Source of the DNA: Brachyhypopomus gauderio | Lineage: Eukaryota; Chordata; Actinopteri; Gymnotiformes; Hypopomidae | NCBI RefSeq assembly: GCF_052324685.1 | Contig: NC_135214.1 | Coordinates: 793,501 to 857,500 of the forward strand | Reading direction: 5' to 3' | Length of the DNA: 64,000 nucleotides | Shown here: positions 44,801 through 52,705 of the stretch, piece after piece | Layout: each line of letters begins with the position of its first letter | Numbering within the stretch: the stretch's first letter is position 1 | Program-made: the position numbers and the translations under genes | Notes under the pieces: model-generated | What the model saw: only the letters and a program-made list of their open reading frames with translations | Told to the model about the DNA's origin: nothing | Databases searched by the model: none

Positions 44801-46732
44801 GCATTGTATGCAACAAATTAAAATATGTTTCATGTAAGCATACTACATCTGCAAATGTTAAATAATTCACACTTTATTGATTAAAAAGTTCAGAGACTGG
44901 TGAAGTAAAATAGCAGCACTGGACATTAGTGCTTGTAGTTGTTTTATTATTATTAATATTGTTATTGTAATTATTATACATATTATTATAGGAACATTAG
45001 CAGTGTAGGAGTTTTAATACTATTAATATTGGTATTGCTATTATTATTGATGTTATTGGTGGTAATGTTTATTATTGTTATGTGGTACTTTTGTCTCAGT
45101 ATGAAAAATATGGGATAGGCAATGGGAGAAAAGGAATGTTACCTCTGGCCTTCAATGATATAATGGGTGTAGAAGAAGGAAAATATGCAGGAGTTCACAC
45201 TGATGACATCATTAATGCCATGAAAGGACACATTACAGAGGGTTATATGGTAAGATACAAATAACATACACATCACTGTTCAAAATGTTTACATGACTAT
45301 GATTGGTATCTCAATCCTTTTAACATATGTAAACAACATGAAAAAAGTGACATTGAAGTGACATTGTTATAGGTTGTAAAATTGGAAAACCAGTCACACC
45401 AAAGCAATTTAGAAAATACATATCAAAACAGAAATGTTTTATTTGTGTAGGCAATATGTACATTATTCATGCCATTATGACATATGTTTTGTCTTTTTCC
45501 TTGAGTTCCGCACTGAATTTCCAATTACTGAAAAGGACCCCAAGTACCGCAGAAATCCCAGCCTGAGTGATCGGATTCACTGCCTAGTGAGTGTTCTAGG
45601 AGCAGACAAGATTACAATGATGGGTCAAGAATTTATCAACAAAATGAAGAAAGTTAGAGAAGCAGCAAGTGGAATGGGTGAGTCATCTTGTGTCAAATGA
45701 TTAACTTGATGGTTATAGTTCAGCTTCCCAGCTATGAAGTCTTTACAATTATTAAATTATTCATTTGCTGTAAAAACAATAATGTAAGAAAAAAAATGTT
45801 TTGTCCTGATATAACCAATGCAGCTTTTTTATATGCCAAAAGTGAAGATTTTAAAAACTAAAACTCATTCAGTCCACACCTTAATTAAGTCTAGACAAGA
45901 TCTTGTATTAACAGATTAAGCAGTCATGTAGAGAACATTTATATTGTACAAATATGGAAGGCAAGTATTAGAAATGTCTTATTAGCTCAAAAGAGTGTTG
46001 TTTAGGGCAAAGAAAAATTAAAAATGCAAAAGTACAGAAAAAATACACAAAATTTAAGCAATCTCTTTGCTAGCTTTCTGCCAGAGCCCATAACCTTAGA
46101 TGTAGAGATTTCTTTCTTATTAAAGTTTAATATTCACAGATTATTACAGTGTATTATGTTTGTTTTCCAACCATTAACATATCTTGAACTTTTCCCTTAT
46201 TTTACAGAATATCCTTTGGCATAACTTTACACAATATTCACAAATTGCTAAACTCCGAAACTGCTGTTGCATAAACCATGTGCAAATTATTTAGCTCCAA
46301 AGCCAATTTTGAAGAACATTATTCAGTAAATGTGTTTCATCTGTGCTGTAGGAATTCCTCAGGTGGTTTTTATAACTAGAGTTGATCTTGCCTGCCCAAT
46401 GACAAAAGACAATTTGAAAAAGATCTACAGGAGTAGGAAGATCAAGGAAATTGTGAGTAAAATTGCTACTGGGAGCTTATGTGAGCACTTACACAGGTGT
46501 TATGTTGGTGTAAACAGCAATAACACTGACACTGTGCATTTTTGTCCAGATGAATAAATGCAGTAATTTGCTGGGTGTTCCAATGAACTGTATCTTCCCT
46601 GTGAAGAACTACTCTGACGAAAACCAGGTGAAGGAGGATATAAACTGTTTGATGCTGGATGCCCTAACACAGATTGTTCACTGGGCTCATGACTATGTGG
46701 TCACATGTTCTACTATTCCAATAATAGAATGA
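23812..46732 (+). CDS. ifi44-like: IFI44-like GTPase gene 1 (8 coding exons, 382 aa)
   Basis: Joined exons: 23812-23836, 37948-38238, 38565-38595, 44458-44653, 45100-45249, 45506-45677, 46352-46452, 46550-46732. Phases agree at every junction and total 1149 nt, giving 382 residues with no stop. N-terminus MGENQSKP fits an N-myristoylation signal (Gly2, Ser6). Residues ~10-105 are an I-set-like Ig domain. A linker with KEWRTVQW leads to the GTPase domain: P-loop GAVGVGKS (143-150), DIMG (201-204) and TRVD (297-300). IFI44/IFI44L proteins are interferon-induced and GTP-binding; the mammalian ones carry an N-terminal TLDc domain, not an Ig domain. Introns 2 and 4 are about 14.1 and 5.9 kb, nearly all transposons. 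A candidate poly(A) signal AATAAA lies at 47126. Gene 2 is a tandem paralogue. Confidence 0.88.
23930..25990 (-). repeat. Large inverted repeat, arm 1 (in gene 1 intron 2)
   Basis: Stretches of this block occur in reverse complement at 59295-60960: 'catgttgatacttggttat', 'tcctgattgctcaggaacc' and the CT/GA-rich tract at 25565-25595. It contains a hAT insert (about 24100-24840) and no ORF of its own. Identity is moderate, so it is an old dispersed repeat or duplication. The family is unknown. Confidence 0.65.
24100..24840 (+). mobile_element. Decayed hAT element with BED remnant
   Basis: About 24480-24590 reads SDVWKSYSIVINGDGNRLPF then CDRCQKVLVY, a BED-finger N-terminus of the hAT type common in fish. 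It is flanked by G+C-rich 'gcgggagcggga' motifs, which recur inverted and direct near both ends (about 24120-24200 and 24700-24825). No catalytic domain. Confidence 0.5.
26678..26963. mobile_element. 286-bp TIR element nested in copy 2
   Basis: Begins CAGGGTTGCCAACT and ends AGTTGGCAACCCTG, a perfect 14-bp inverted repeat. The left end recurs at 2834 in copy 1, and related sequence is at 21660-21770. No ORF of its own and no clear target duplication. Confidence 0.6.
26964..27359 (-). pseudogene. hAT transposase C-terminal domain (copy 2)
   Basis: Same domain as at 5531-6025, with FIKLCLSLPVSAASSERTFS. A frameshift near 27115 separates LKTWLRITMTQ from ALMHVHSHILESL, where copy 1 stays open. 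The C-terminal tail is fused to the 286-bp repeat. Confidence 0.75.
28670..28885 (+). pseudogene. PIF/Harbinger transposase N-terminal fragment
   Basis: MAALALLEDIANVRIRWERI, then FRDHFDFLAHDDDWLISHSR and FPRADLL. After a frame change come ELGPVLERETR and RALPVSLQVL. This matches the start of fish HARBI1-like nucleases. The DDE catalytic domain is absent and two frame breaks are visible. Confidence 0.65.
28903..29235. repeat. Nested MITE-like repeats
   Basis: Starts CAGGGCTGGACTGGGAC, a common fish repeat end. An inner unit runs from TTGCCAGGTTCGC (28967) to ACCTGGCAACCCTG (29215-29228). No gene. Confidence 0.4.
29636..30605 (-). pseudogene. Gypsy-like Gag joined to a KIAA1958/Crypton-like segment
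   Basis: Read on the minus strand. It begins with a retrotransposon Gag of the Ty3/Gypsy type (AFDESMEQWSTYVERFEHFA, YADLVRILSDHFSPKP, SVAQYVAVLKKLSEHC, LRDRFVCGL). A 1-nt frameshift in an A-run lies near 30407. Around 30040 the sequence changes after LLTEEQL, without a stop, into ALNVFTSWLKSNDIAVDFS, then (past one stop) RFYGSIRNVKGELYSISSF and LRAVLNRMNL. The latter resembles the N-terminal recombinase-like region of KIAA1958-type, Crypton-derived proteins. The chimeric ORF (29750-30496) is 248 codons. Whether the junction is a real fusion or an accidental open frame cannot be told here. Confidence 0.6.
31471..32108. mobile_element. Solo LTR, 638 bp, family Y
   Basis: TGTCAGGATTC...GCGTAACA with TG/CA ends and a perfect 5-bp duplication GTTTT at 31466-31470 and 32109-32113. 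Inside piggyBac C, so younger than it. No coding sequence. Confidence 0.85.
32945..34040 (-). mobile_element. hAT element, ~1.1 kb, with exact 8-bp target duplication
   Basis: Ends TAGGGATGTCCCGATCC and GGATCGGGACAACCCAA, flanked by CCCGCAAC at 32937-32944 and 34041-34048. The sub-terminal regions have repeated 'ccgataccgata' motifs. Only the N-terminal BED part of a transposase remains. Confidence 0.9.
33433..33753 (-). pseudogene. hAT BED-zinc-finger N-terminal fragment
   Basis: Open for 106 codons: SVVWDYFTLKDDKNEEVECN, ICHSKVKRGGKA, then NTTNLIKHLAKYHHKQHDEF. The Cys2-His2 pattern C..C...H....H and leading W-Y-F are a BED finger. The frame runs out soon after TLAETFELK. DNA-binding only, no catalytic domain. 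Confidence 0.8.
35235..36285. other. Gene-free stretch in gene 1 intron 2
   Basis: Short ORFs on both strands (for example minus 35581-35856) have no recognisable motif. No repeats of other window regions were noticed. Confidence 0.4.
36286..36763. mobile_element. MITE, ~478 bp, 'agccctatccgg' ends
   Basis: AAAGCCCTATCCGGACGGG at the left is mirrored by CCAGTCCGGATAGGGCTTT at the right, with inner inverted motifs (TTTCTCAGGGGG and CCCCCTGAGAAAC). The 'ccggacgggattaaaat' motif is repeated inside. No ORF. The superfamily is unassigned because no target duplication is evident. Confidence 0.75.
36954..37252 (-). mobile_element. Solo LTR, 299 bp, family Z
   Basis: TGTGACGGGCAGGG...CCGTGACA with the 5-bp duplication AATAT at 36949-36953 and 37253-37257. 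Very similar to the LTR at 50591-50884, whose adjacent polypurine tract sets the minus orientation. Confidence 0.85.
37258..37947. other. Gene-free end of gene 1 intron 2
   Basis: A+T-rich, no recognised repeat or ORF. Ends with the splice acceptor ...ctttataacag before the Ig exon. Confidence 0.45.
37948..38238 (+). CDS. ifi44-like: Gene 1 exon 3: I-set-like Ig domain
   Basis: 97 codons between acceptor ...ataacag and donor GTATGG, phase 1 on both sides as is usual for Ig modules. Hallmarks: LSCEAN (first Cys), VKWEKDG (core Trp), and CSLKIQNADERDHGKYT matching the L-x-I...D-x-G-x-Y pattern. There is no signal peptide, so the domain is predicted to be cytosolic. Confidence 0.88.
38565..38595 (+). 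CDS. ifi44-like: Gene 1 exon 4: 31-nt linker microexon
   Basis: Between ...ctcttacag and GTAAGT, coding ELKEWRTVQW plus part of the next codon; it enters in phase 1 and leaves in phase 2. A 'WR..W' stretch directly before the GTPase domain is typical of fish IFI44-like proteins. No counterpart was seen in gene 2. Confidence 0.78.
39306..40086. mobile_element. Outer hAT element of a nested pair
   Basis: CAGTGGTTCCCAAAGTGGGG ... GTTTGGGAACCACTG with an exact 8-bp duplication AACTAAGT at 39298-39305 and 40087-40094. Only about 180 bp is its own sequence; the rest is the inner hAT. Flanked by older inverted sequences (38990-39090 versus 40150-40220, 'cagactcccctcgtt'). Confidence 0.9.
39389..39986. 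mobile_element. Inner hAT element nested in the outer hAT
   Basis: TAGGGATGCACCGATTCC ... CACATCCCTA with an exact 8-bp duplication GTCAATAT at 39381-39388 and 39987-39994. No transposase; the open frame 39788-40021 is A+T-driven and unrecognisable. The right flank carries a G12 run. Confidence 0.88.
40941..42112 (+). pseudogene. Gag-like ORF of family X with a long acidic, proline-rich region
   Basis: From the ATG at 40941 the frame reads MSGYTTRPRKSQRPSKRHHR then FMLRGVRVTEDPALKAELYQ, and stays open as an Arg-rich shadow to 41564. The overlapping frame 41054-42112 (352 codons) is the more protein-like after about 41220: EEEFGEGESEEESEEEE, repeated YPPSICDDTT units, then Ala/Pro/Ser-rich sequence and a hydrophobic end. 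A frameshift near 41130-41220 probably joined the two. I recognise no family; calling it Gag-like rests on position after the 5' LTR. The stop is inside the nested Harbinger TIR, so the native C-terminus is lost. Confidence 0.5.
42096..43614 (-). mobile_element. PIF/Harbinger element, 1519 bp
   Basis: Inverted ends TGGCGCATTTCCACTAG and its complement continue imperfectly for over 30 bp, followed by inner 'ggtacgg' motifs. The 3-bp target duplication TAA lies at 42093-42095 and 43615-43617, diagnostic of Harbinger. It encodes the Myb/SANT-like accessory protein on the minus strand but no DDE nuclease. Confidence 0.88.
42985..43453 (-). pseudogene. Harbinger Myb/SANT-like DNA-binding protein
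   Basis: Minus strand: VPWSNAEVQTFLLIISDQKI, QGELDGATRNVKVF, then HGYQQSIQQCRSVQAKKA. One TAA interrupts it, after which DYRAVKDHNGRSGANRKDWK and FQQMDVIYGHRLASNGRE continue in the same frame. This is the accessory protein that helps Harbinger nuclease enter the nucleus and bind ends. A further piece near 42560-42690 (FNRAFLGVLGELVNTMR) may be its C-terminal exon. Confidence 0.75.
44458..44653 (+). CDS. ifi44-like: Gene 1 exon 5: P-loop
   Basis: 196 nt from acceptor ...gtcatag to donor GTGAGT. Codes ELRFLLYGAVGVGKSSTVNT, with the G1/Walker A motif, followed by FVGCLAETAADKSFTKT. Aligns base-for-base in length with gene 2 exon 57521-57716. Confidence 0.9.
45100..45249 (+). CDS. ifi44-like: Gene 1 exon 6: G3 region (DIMG)
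   Basis: 50 codons, phase 0 at both ends, acceptor ...gtctcag and donor GTAAGA. Codes YEKYGIGNGRKGMLPLAFND then IMG, the DxxG motif typical of IFI44 proteins, then a segment ending DDIINAMKGHITEGYM. Confidence 0.9.
45506..45677 (+). CDS. ifi44-like: Gene 1 exon 7
   Basis: 172 nt with acceptor ...ccttgag and donor GTGAGT (phase 1). Codes FRTEFPITEKDPKYRRNPSL then DRIHCLVSVLGADKITMM and VREAASGMG. The intact AAG AAA codons here correspond to the AGG TAA stop in gene 2. Confidence 0.9.
46352..46452 (+). CDS. ifi44-like: Gene 1 exon 8: TRVD (G4-like) motif
   Basis: 101 nt with acceptor ...gctgtag and donor GTGAGT. Codes GIPQVVFITRVDLACPMTKD and YRSRKIKEI. TRVD occupies the position of the guanine-specificity NKxD motif. 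Confidence 0.9.
46550..46732 (+). CDS. ifi44-like: Gene 1 exon 9: C-terminus
   Basis: 60 codons plus TGA, acceptor ...ttgtccag. Codes NKCSNLLGVPMNCIFPVKNY, then LMLDALTQIVHWAHDYV, typical of the end of IFI44-like GTPases. Confidence 0.88.
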   Translation: MNKCSNLLGVPMNCIFPVKNYSDENQVKEDINCLMLDALTQIVHWAHDYVVTCSTIPIIE

Positions 46733-48789
46733 TTAATATAAAGAAAAAAACAAAGAATTATGAAAATTCATACAATCTGTAATGTTGATTAATTTTACTG
46801 GGTTAATGTTGCATTTATAGGCAAGCAATGGATACTGTCCTCCTTGCTCATTTGGGGCTTGGACTCGGACACTTGTAAAGCAGATTTGTGACAAAGACTG
46901 TTGTAAAAAGCACTATATAACAAAATTTTGATTGAAATGGTAGATACAACACACAGGAAGTGATTGTTGCTGAGCTTTGTGGCAATCAGACTAGTGGAGT
47001 TTGCAGTAAGGAGTAAAGCTAAAACATGTTTTGTGGAACTCATTTTAGCCAGTTGGCATGCTGTTGTTTTTCTTGTGGGAAGTCATTGGAGTAAGCTAGC
47101 TTTGGAGTTTAATGAAAGTAATGCTAATAAAAGTCAGTAGACTTTAAACAATAGCGAATGAGCCAGCTAGCTAACATTAATAATCCATTTTCATGACCAT
47201 TTCCAAGAGGTTTAAATGTTGACAAAGCCTCCTTCTGTCTTCTCTTTTGACACTAGCATGACTGAAATTTCTAGAGCACATGCTGTCTGTCGTTATTCCA
47301 CAAATCTGTGGCACTGACATGCTGGTATTTCAATAGGCTCCATTTCAGATCATCAGACACAGCATTTAAACGCTCAAAAAAGTTTGCCCGTGCACTGTAA
47401 AAAAAAAACATTTTTTTACAGGTTTTTCCCCAATGAATTTTAGAGTTTTTCCTGTATTTTAAAATGGCAGGAAAGTGTATTACAATTACCAGAACAAACT
47501 GTTTATTTAAAAATGTCATGTGATTTAACAAGAAAAATCTGTATAAATTAAATACATTATAAATCTGTTTTTTTAACAGTTTTTAGATAATAATTTTAAC
47601 TAAACAAACTGTTAAAAGAAAGTAATCTTGATTAATCTTATTGAGACAAAGTAATAGAATCTTCTGGAATTTTACAAAAAATATATTTTGTTATCGTGAT
47701 ATATCACTGTCAAATACATTAAAAAAGCTGTTAATAAAATGCATAATTGCAAGGAAATATTACAAGACAACATTGATGCATGTTTTCATTTAAGTTTTGA
47801 CATGTTACATATGTGATTTTCATTTTATAAAAATTGTAAAACCATTGAGTAAAAAGTAAAATGTTCTCGACTGTGATTTATTTTTATGTTTATAACATAT
47901 ACATAAAGAGTTAAGGCGTTCCAGATCCATCTCATTTTCAATCCACTATGAAATATGCACTTTATCTGTATCACTGTATCTACACTGTAAACCCGGATTT
48001 GGTTTTAATAAATTAAATATATTGCCATTACTAAATAAAACTAGTTGTTATCATTATTGAGCTGAAATAGGCATTGCAATGATCATGTTAAGTAAAGATA
48101 ACTGAATATGTTAAGTTTATGATTGGTAGGGGGCTGTTTGAATCGGACCACTGCACAGTGCACATGAAGTTGTTCTGGTTGTGCATATTGTTTGAAGAAA
48201 CTTTCATTATTACCCCGCTGCACCCCAAATGTATGAGTTTTGAAATCAGTGTTTCTTCAAATGAGTATTTGCAACCTTGTCAGCTTTCAGTGCATGTAAC
48301 TTATTTAGTTAACGCTAATATATTCTTATTGGTTCATATAGCGCTAGAACATGTGTCTGGCATTCCTGTCCGATCATAGTTTAACTATAACCGTAGCGTT
48401 GAAATATGTGTTCTGACGATTCGGAGTTTATGGCTAATTGTGTAGTGTTGTCGTGTTATTGCCATTTCCTCATGTTTCGTGTCTTAATTAAGTCTCATCT
48501 GTGTAATCGTGGTCTCTTGCATGATTATTTTGAATTAAATAAGCCTTGTTGTGCTGCAATGGATCTGTTTGCTACCTCTCCTTCCTACACCACGCCACAA
48601 TATCATTATAATTGAATGTGAACTAGATGTGTGTTCTAGAACGCCAGGGATTCGGGTTGTAAAGGAGGCGGACACGAGAAAGGCAAGGTTTGGAGTATTA
48701 ATATGCTACCTTTCAGATCTCTCTCTTTTATACATGCACACACATACATACATATTATATCATATATATATATATATATAAAACTTTGT
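46733..48789. other. Intergenic region after gene 1
   Basis: No gene. Two MITE-like ends starting 'cactgtaaa' lie at about 47394 and 47993. A (TA)n run is at 48757-48781. AATAAA at 47126 could serve gene 1. Otherwise A+T-rich and unremarkable. Confidence 0.45.
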
Positions 48790-49774
48790 ATTTTTTTACT
48801 TACTTGCTGAAAATGTTTCTGCCTGTGAAAGATGGTCCTTCTGGCGTTTGCCTCCAACAGTTAGATACTTGTCATTTTTCTTGCATATTATGCATAATGC
48901 AGGAAGCACAGGACCAATACAAGGGACTGACAAGCCCGTCCTGGATCTAAGTGTCTTTGTTGGGGAAGATGTAGAAGGATCAGGGGATGGAGAGACTCGC
49001 ATCTGTCCGTATCCTGAGATTCAGGAGAATGGGTGACTCGCTTCTCGCTCACATCCAAGTGCTTTTTTTCTATAAAACGGCGGTAGCAAGTAGGGTGATA
49101 CCCAGCATCTTCGGGAATATTCTCAAACTCGATTTTTTTTATTTCAATGTTTGTTTCTGCTATCCTCTGGCTCTCACCCTTTAAGCCAAGCCACCGTTTG
49201 ACGCTACTCCTGAATGTATCCCACCGCGTTCGTGAAAATGCAATTGCCTCTTCTTTCTTTAAAGATGTATGTCACGTTGAGGACCCCGGCCCCTCCCCTT
49301 TGGGCATGTGTATACGTGGTCCACGTGCTTTGTCTGCGTCAGTGGAACTCCGTGGTAATGGCTATGTCGTGTGAATAATGTGTCTCACCTGTGAATCGTC
49401 TTTTAATCACGTGGGGCTAATGTGGTTTGCCTATTTAATGTGCGCTAGCGCAGTGTCCTGTGCTCGTCGTTGTCTAATGTCTACACATTACGTGTGAAGT
49501 ATATGTTGTTCGTGCGCTATTGTGCAATCTTGTTTAATAAAAGTGACGTAAAAGAGGAGGATTCCTGTCTCGTCCTTCGTCCCTCGCCGAGCGTCACAAT
49601 GTAACATTGTTTTGCACCCTTTTTAAGCACTTTTGAAGACTTTGTTGTCGTAAATCCTTCATCTCCTCTACTCTGTGTTGACAAAACAGGCACAGACATG
49701 TTGGATTTCAGCTCCAAAATGCAGCCACCTGATTGGTCTAGAGGGAAGTAAGTCCGCGAATCCGTATCACTCAT
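48790..49774 (-). pseudogene. Transposon-derived zinc-binding ORF, split by a solo LTR
   Basis: Minus strand from 49774: MSDTDSRTYFPLDQSGGCIL, then MSVPVLSTQSRGDEGFTTTK. Beyond the LTR it continues as RTRWDTFRSSVKRWLGLKG, GYHPTCYRRFIEKKHL and, after frame changes, CIICKKNDKYLTVGGKRQKD then LSQAETFSASK. GYHxxCY and CxxCKK modules of this kind occur in a repetitive fish protein family linked to transposons. I cannot name it. Several frame breaks are present. Confidence 0.5.
49270..49598 (+). mobile_element. Solo LTR, family X
   Basis: TGTCACGTTGAGG ... GAGCGTCACA, aligned throughout with 40572-40910. Perfect 5-bp duplication ATGTA at 49265-49269 and 49599-49603. Interrupts the ORF at 48790-49774. 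It contains a 'tatttaatgtgcgc' TATA-like region and AATAAAA near 49537. Confidence 0.88.
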
Positions 49775-49779
49775 GAAGA

Positions 49780-50590
49780 AAAGACGCGAAGAAGGAACTA
49801 TAGCCGATTTAAACCACGAATAAAAAAAAAAACTGCAGGATTATACATGGAGAACTTTTACTATTGCGCTCTGCACCAATAGTTCATTTTATTAAAGAAA
49901 TAATTATTTAGTGACCCATATATGGGAACGGGATTAAACGAAAAACATCTTCACCTTATGGCCTATAAGTGAAAGATTTACAAGAGAGAGAAAGGTGGTG
50001 ATAAACATTGTTACATAGAGCAACCACAGAGAAAACAGAGAAAGGCTGAAAACGCACCGGCATGACCAAAACGATTCAGCAGTGAGCCTTCACAACAAGC
50101 TTCCTTAAGTAGCGTGGGAGACACCTGTGACAGATCACTGCTGATTAGTCTTATTAAGTCTGGGACTGACTCGGGAGCCTCTAGTGGAGGCTGGAGGAAT
50201 GGCATCTGAGCCAGCCCTGACGTGTGTGTTCATTTGTCGCGATCGTCTTGTCTTTCAGTTTCGTTTTACTTGTGAAAAGCACATAAATCGCACACACATA
50301 TGGTGATCAAACTTAAGGCAGACAAAGACTGAGTTCAGCAGTTCAGCCCCAGACCTGACACGAAAGGTGGAGCCAGAGCACAGATCACCAGCACCGGAAC
50401 CTCCCAGAATCTGCCAGCAGAAGAAAGACATTCAAACAACGGTAAATTAACGAACAAATTCCCTGGATGCCATGCCGGAAGCCCTGCATTTTACAAAGGT
50501 GGCAATGCTGGGATTGGACCAGCAGGTTGGAGACCCTGAGGCACTGGGGCTCTTGTGGCAGGACAGAAGGACAGAATTAGTGGTGCATAG
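49780..50590. other. Gene-free stretch, possible retroelement leader
   Basis: About 50470-50588 is open on the + strand (MPEALHFTKVAMLGLDQQ, then DPEALGLLWQDRR) just before an inserted LTR, and looks like the start of a Gag-like protein. I cannot assign it. The rest shows nothing. Confidence 0.35.
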
Positions 50591-50884
50591 TGTGACGGGC
50601 AGGGTGTGCAAATAAAAAGGAAGCGATCACGCCAAGTCTCAGGGAAAAAGGATGGTTTAATAAAGAAGTCCGCAAACCAAAAACCCGTGAATAGATCCAA
50701 ATTAAGGATATAATGACCAGCGGTCAACTGGTACAAAGACAAGACATATATAGGCAAACAAACGACCCTCAGGTGAGACGGATCACGGGCTCCGCCCACC
50801 TGAGGGACGCACATGACGTCACTAAACAACAACAACAGCCGCTGTGGACGGAGGCGAACGGTAGGGGGCCGCCTCACCGTGACA
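50591..50884 (-). mobile_element. LTR of family Z with adjoining polypurine tract
   Basis: TGTGACGGGCAGGG...ACCGTGACA, followed by GACCCCCCCACC, the complement of a polypurine tract. This makes it the 3' LTR of a minus-strand element. Only about 80 bp of internal sequence seems to follow before other DNA; 50990-51195 is an unrelated stretch ending in 'aataaagccctcagc'. Confidence 0.75.
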
Positions 50885-51552
50885 GACCCCCCCACCAAGC
50901 CGCACTCCCCTCCACTGGGTGTGTGGCACACAGCGGCTGCACACAAAACACGAAGGGGCAGGAAGGCAGGGACAGGCAGGAACACACTACCTGCACCCCT
51001 CGCCTCACTCCGTTGGGAGAAGTCTGCTGCACTGGTCCTGTGCTACTACAAGCCCTGCATACTGTCCTTCGTTTTCTTTGAGTTTCCTGCTGTTTTCTAC
51101 TGCCAAGTGCCCTGAGTTCTTGAGTTGTTTATCATCGACAATAAAGCCCTCAGCTCCCAGCCTCTGTCTCCTGCTGCCTCCATACCCGCGTCACACATAG
51201 TCAGGCCTTTCTAACCCTTTTTTTCTTCTAAGAGAAAAGCGGACACAAAAATAATGCACGAATATTAAAAATGTAAAAGAAAAAATAAATAACTCCCAAC
51301 ACATACACCCACTACACATGCGCTGCAAAATATCAATTACAATAACTATCGTGTCTTAAAGAGGAGTTTGACATGCATTAATCAGTCTCTCTAGGTTGTG
51401 AGATAATTATTTACATTTTTGATGAACAGCAGGTTGCTAATTCATGTAGATAAAGAGATTCGATATAGAACATGTGTAACAGGAGGGTGGGGGATATAAA
51501 CCCTGTGCAGTACTGCAGTGACTGTGCAGGGATGAACACAGTCAATACTTTC

Positions 51553-51567
51553 AGTTTCATTTTCACT
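51553..51567 (+). promoter_or_regulatory. ISRE upstream of IFI44-like gene 2
   Basis: AGTTTCATTTTCACT matches the interferon-stimulated response element consensus AGTTTCNNTTTCNY exactly. It lies some tens of bp before the putative first exon; a TATAAA is at 51495-51500. ISRE control fits the known interferon induction of the family. The transcription start is unknown. Confidence 0.72.
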
Positions 51568-51589
51568 ACCCCACCCAGCTTGCTTAGAT

Positions 51590-51689
51590 ACACAGTGTAG
51601 AGCTGAGAGTGAAAGAGGAGCATTTAGAGACAGACAGAGAGGTACAGACAGACCAGCAGAGGAAGGAGCAACTCACTCTTCTTACTAAG
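51590..51689 (+). other. IFI44-like gene 2, putative 5' untranslated exon 1
   Basis: Aligns with gene 1 exon 1 ('gacagacagagaggt', 'ggaaggagcaactcactctt'). Ends ACTAAG with donor GTAATT, weaker than gene 1's GTAAGA. The 5' limit is approximate. Confidence 0.6.
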
Positions 51690-52312
51690 GTAATTCAAGA
51701 GGGTTAGGCTTTTAAAGTATGAGATTTTAAAGTTAAAGACTTCACAAGAATTGGGTTGCAATACCATCCAATATTTAAGGACTGTAGTGGAAACAAAAAT
51801 TTGGGAGAAAAAATTAAATAGGCATATTTTAGAATAATTATACAGGTTACTCATTCTGGTAAAATACATTTCTATCTTAGAGTGGTACAATGTGCCCCTT
51901 CCGGTGACATTTTGAAGGGTTCTGTAATGTACGTCTGTTATTGTAATGACAGGAAATCTGACCAATTAAATGTATGATTTTACTGGTCTATAATAATTTG
52001 ACGTTTCTCCATATTCTGAAGGAGGCCTACACATTAAAAGTAAAACATCATTGTCTACGTACATTAGCTAGCTCATTTTGAATTGGAGACACATGGCAAT
52101 TGTGGAGTACCTAAATGTGGGGTATCTAATTAAATTAGGTACCAAACTGAAAAGACATTTGCAAAATAACCCTTCAGAAATAAATGACTTGCTCAATAAT
52201 TCATTTGAGCAACTCCATCTATAAAACTTAACCAGTAATGAAAACATTATGTATATAGTTTCTGTAAAATCATTTATTAAAAGTGTAGCAACTAGCCTGT
52301 AAAATAGATTTC

Positions 52313-52705
52313 TGTTACGCATTGACCAGGCAGAGAGGGATCCAAATGCGGAAGAACACCGCTTTTATTGAAATGAGATGCTGGTACAGAAACAGGCAGG
52401 GGAATCACGAGTACTAGGATAAGTAACAGCGTGTTCTTGGCGTGGTCAGGACGGTCCAGGGTCATACCGGGGGAGCAGAAGTCAGGAGGTACAGAGGGAC
52501 TAGGCAGGAGACAAGGTCGGGGACGTAAGCGAGGGTCGGAACACAGGAGAGCAGACAGGTAATAGAAAGGCTTGGTATGCGGCATGAGTCGGCAAAACTT
52601 CGCGACTAGGAAGTGGAATGTGGGCGTTTAAGTAGAGATACAGAGGGTGTGGTGATGAGTGTCAGGTGAGGCTGGTTAGGTGGAGATCAGGTGGCATTCC
52701 TTACA
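52313..52705 (-). repeat. 3' LTR of the Gypsy element
   Basis: 393 bp; on the element strand it starts TGTAAGGAATGCC and ends GCGTAACA. It differs from the 5' LTR at many positions within about 52313-52450 (U5 side) but is almost identical over the remaining ~255 bp. Confidence 0.9.
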
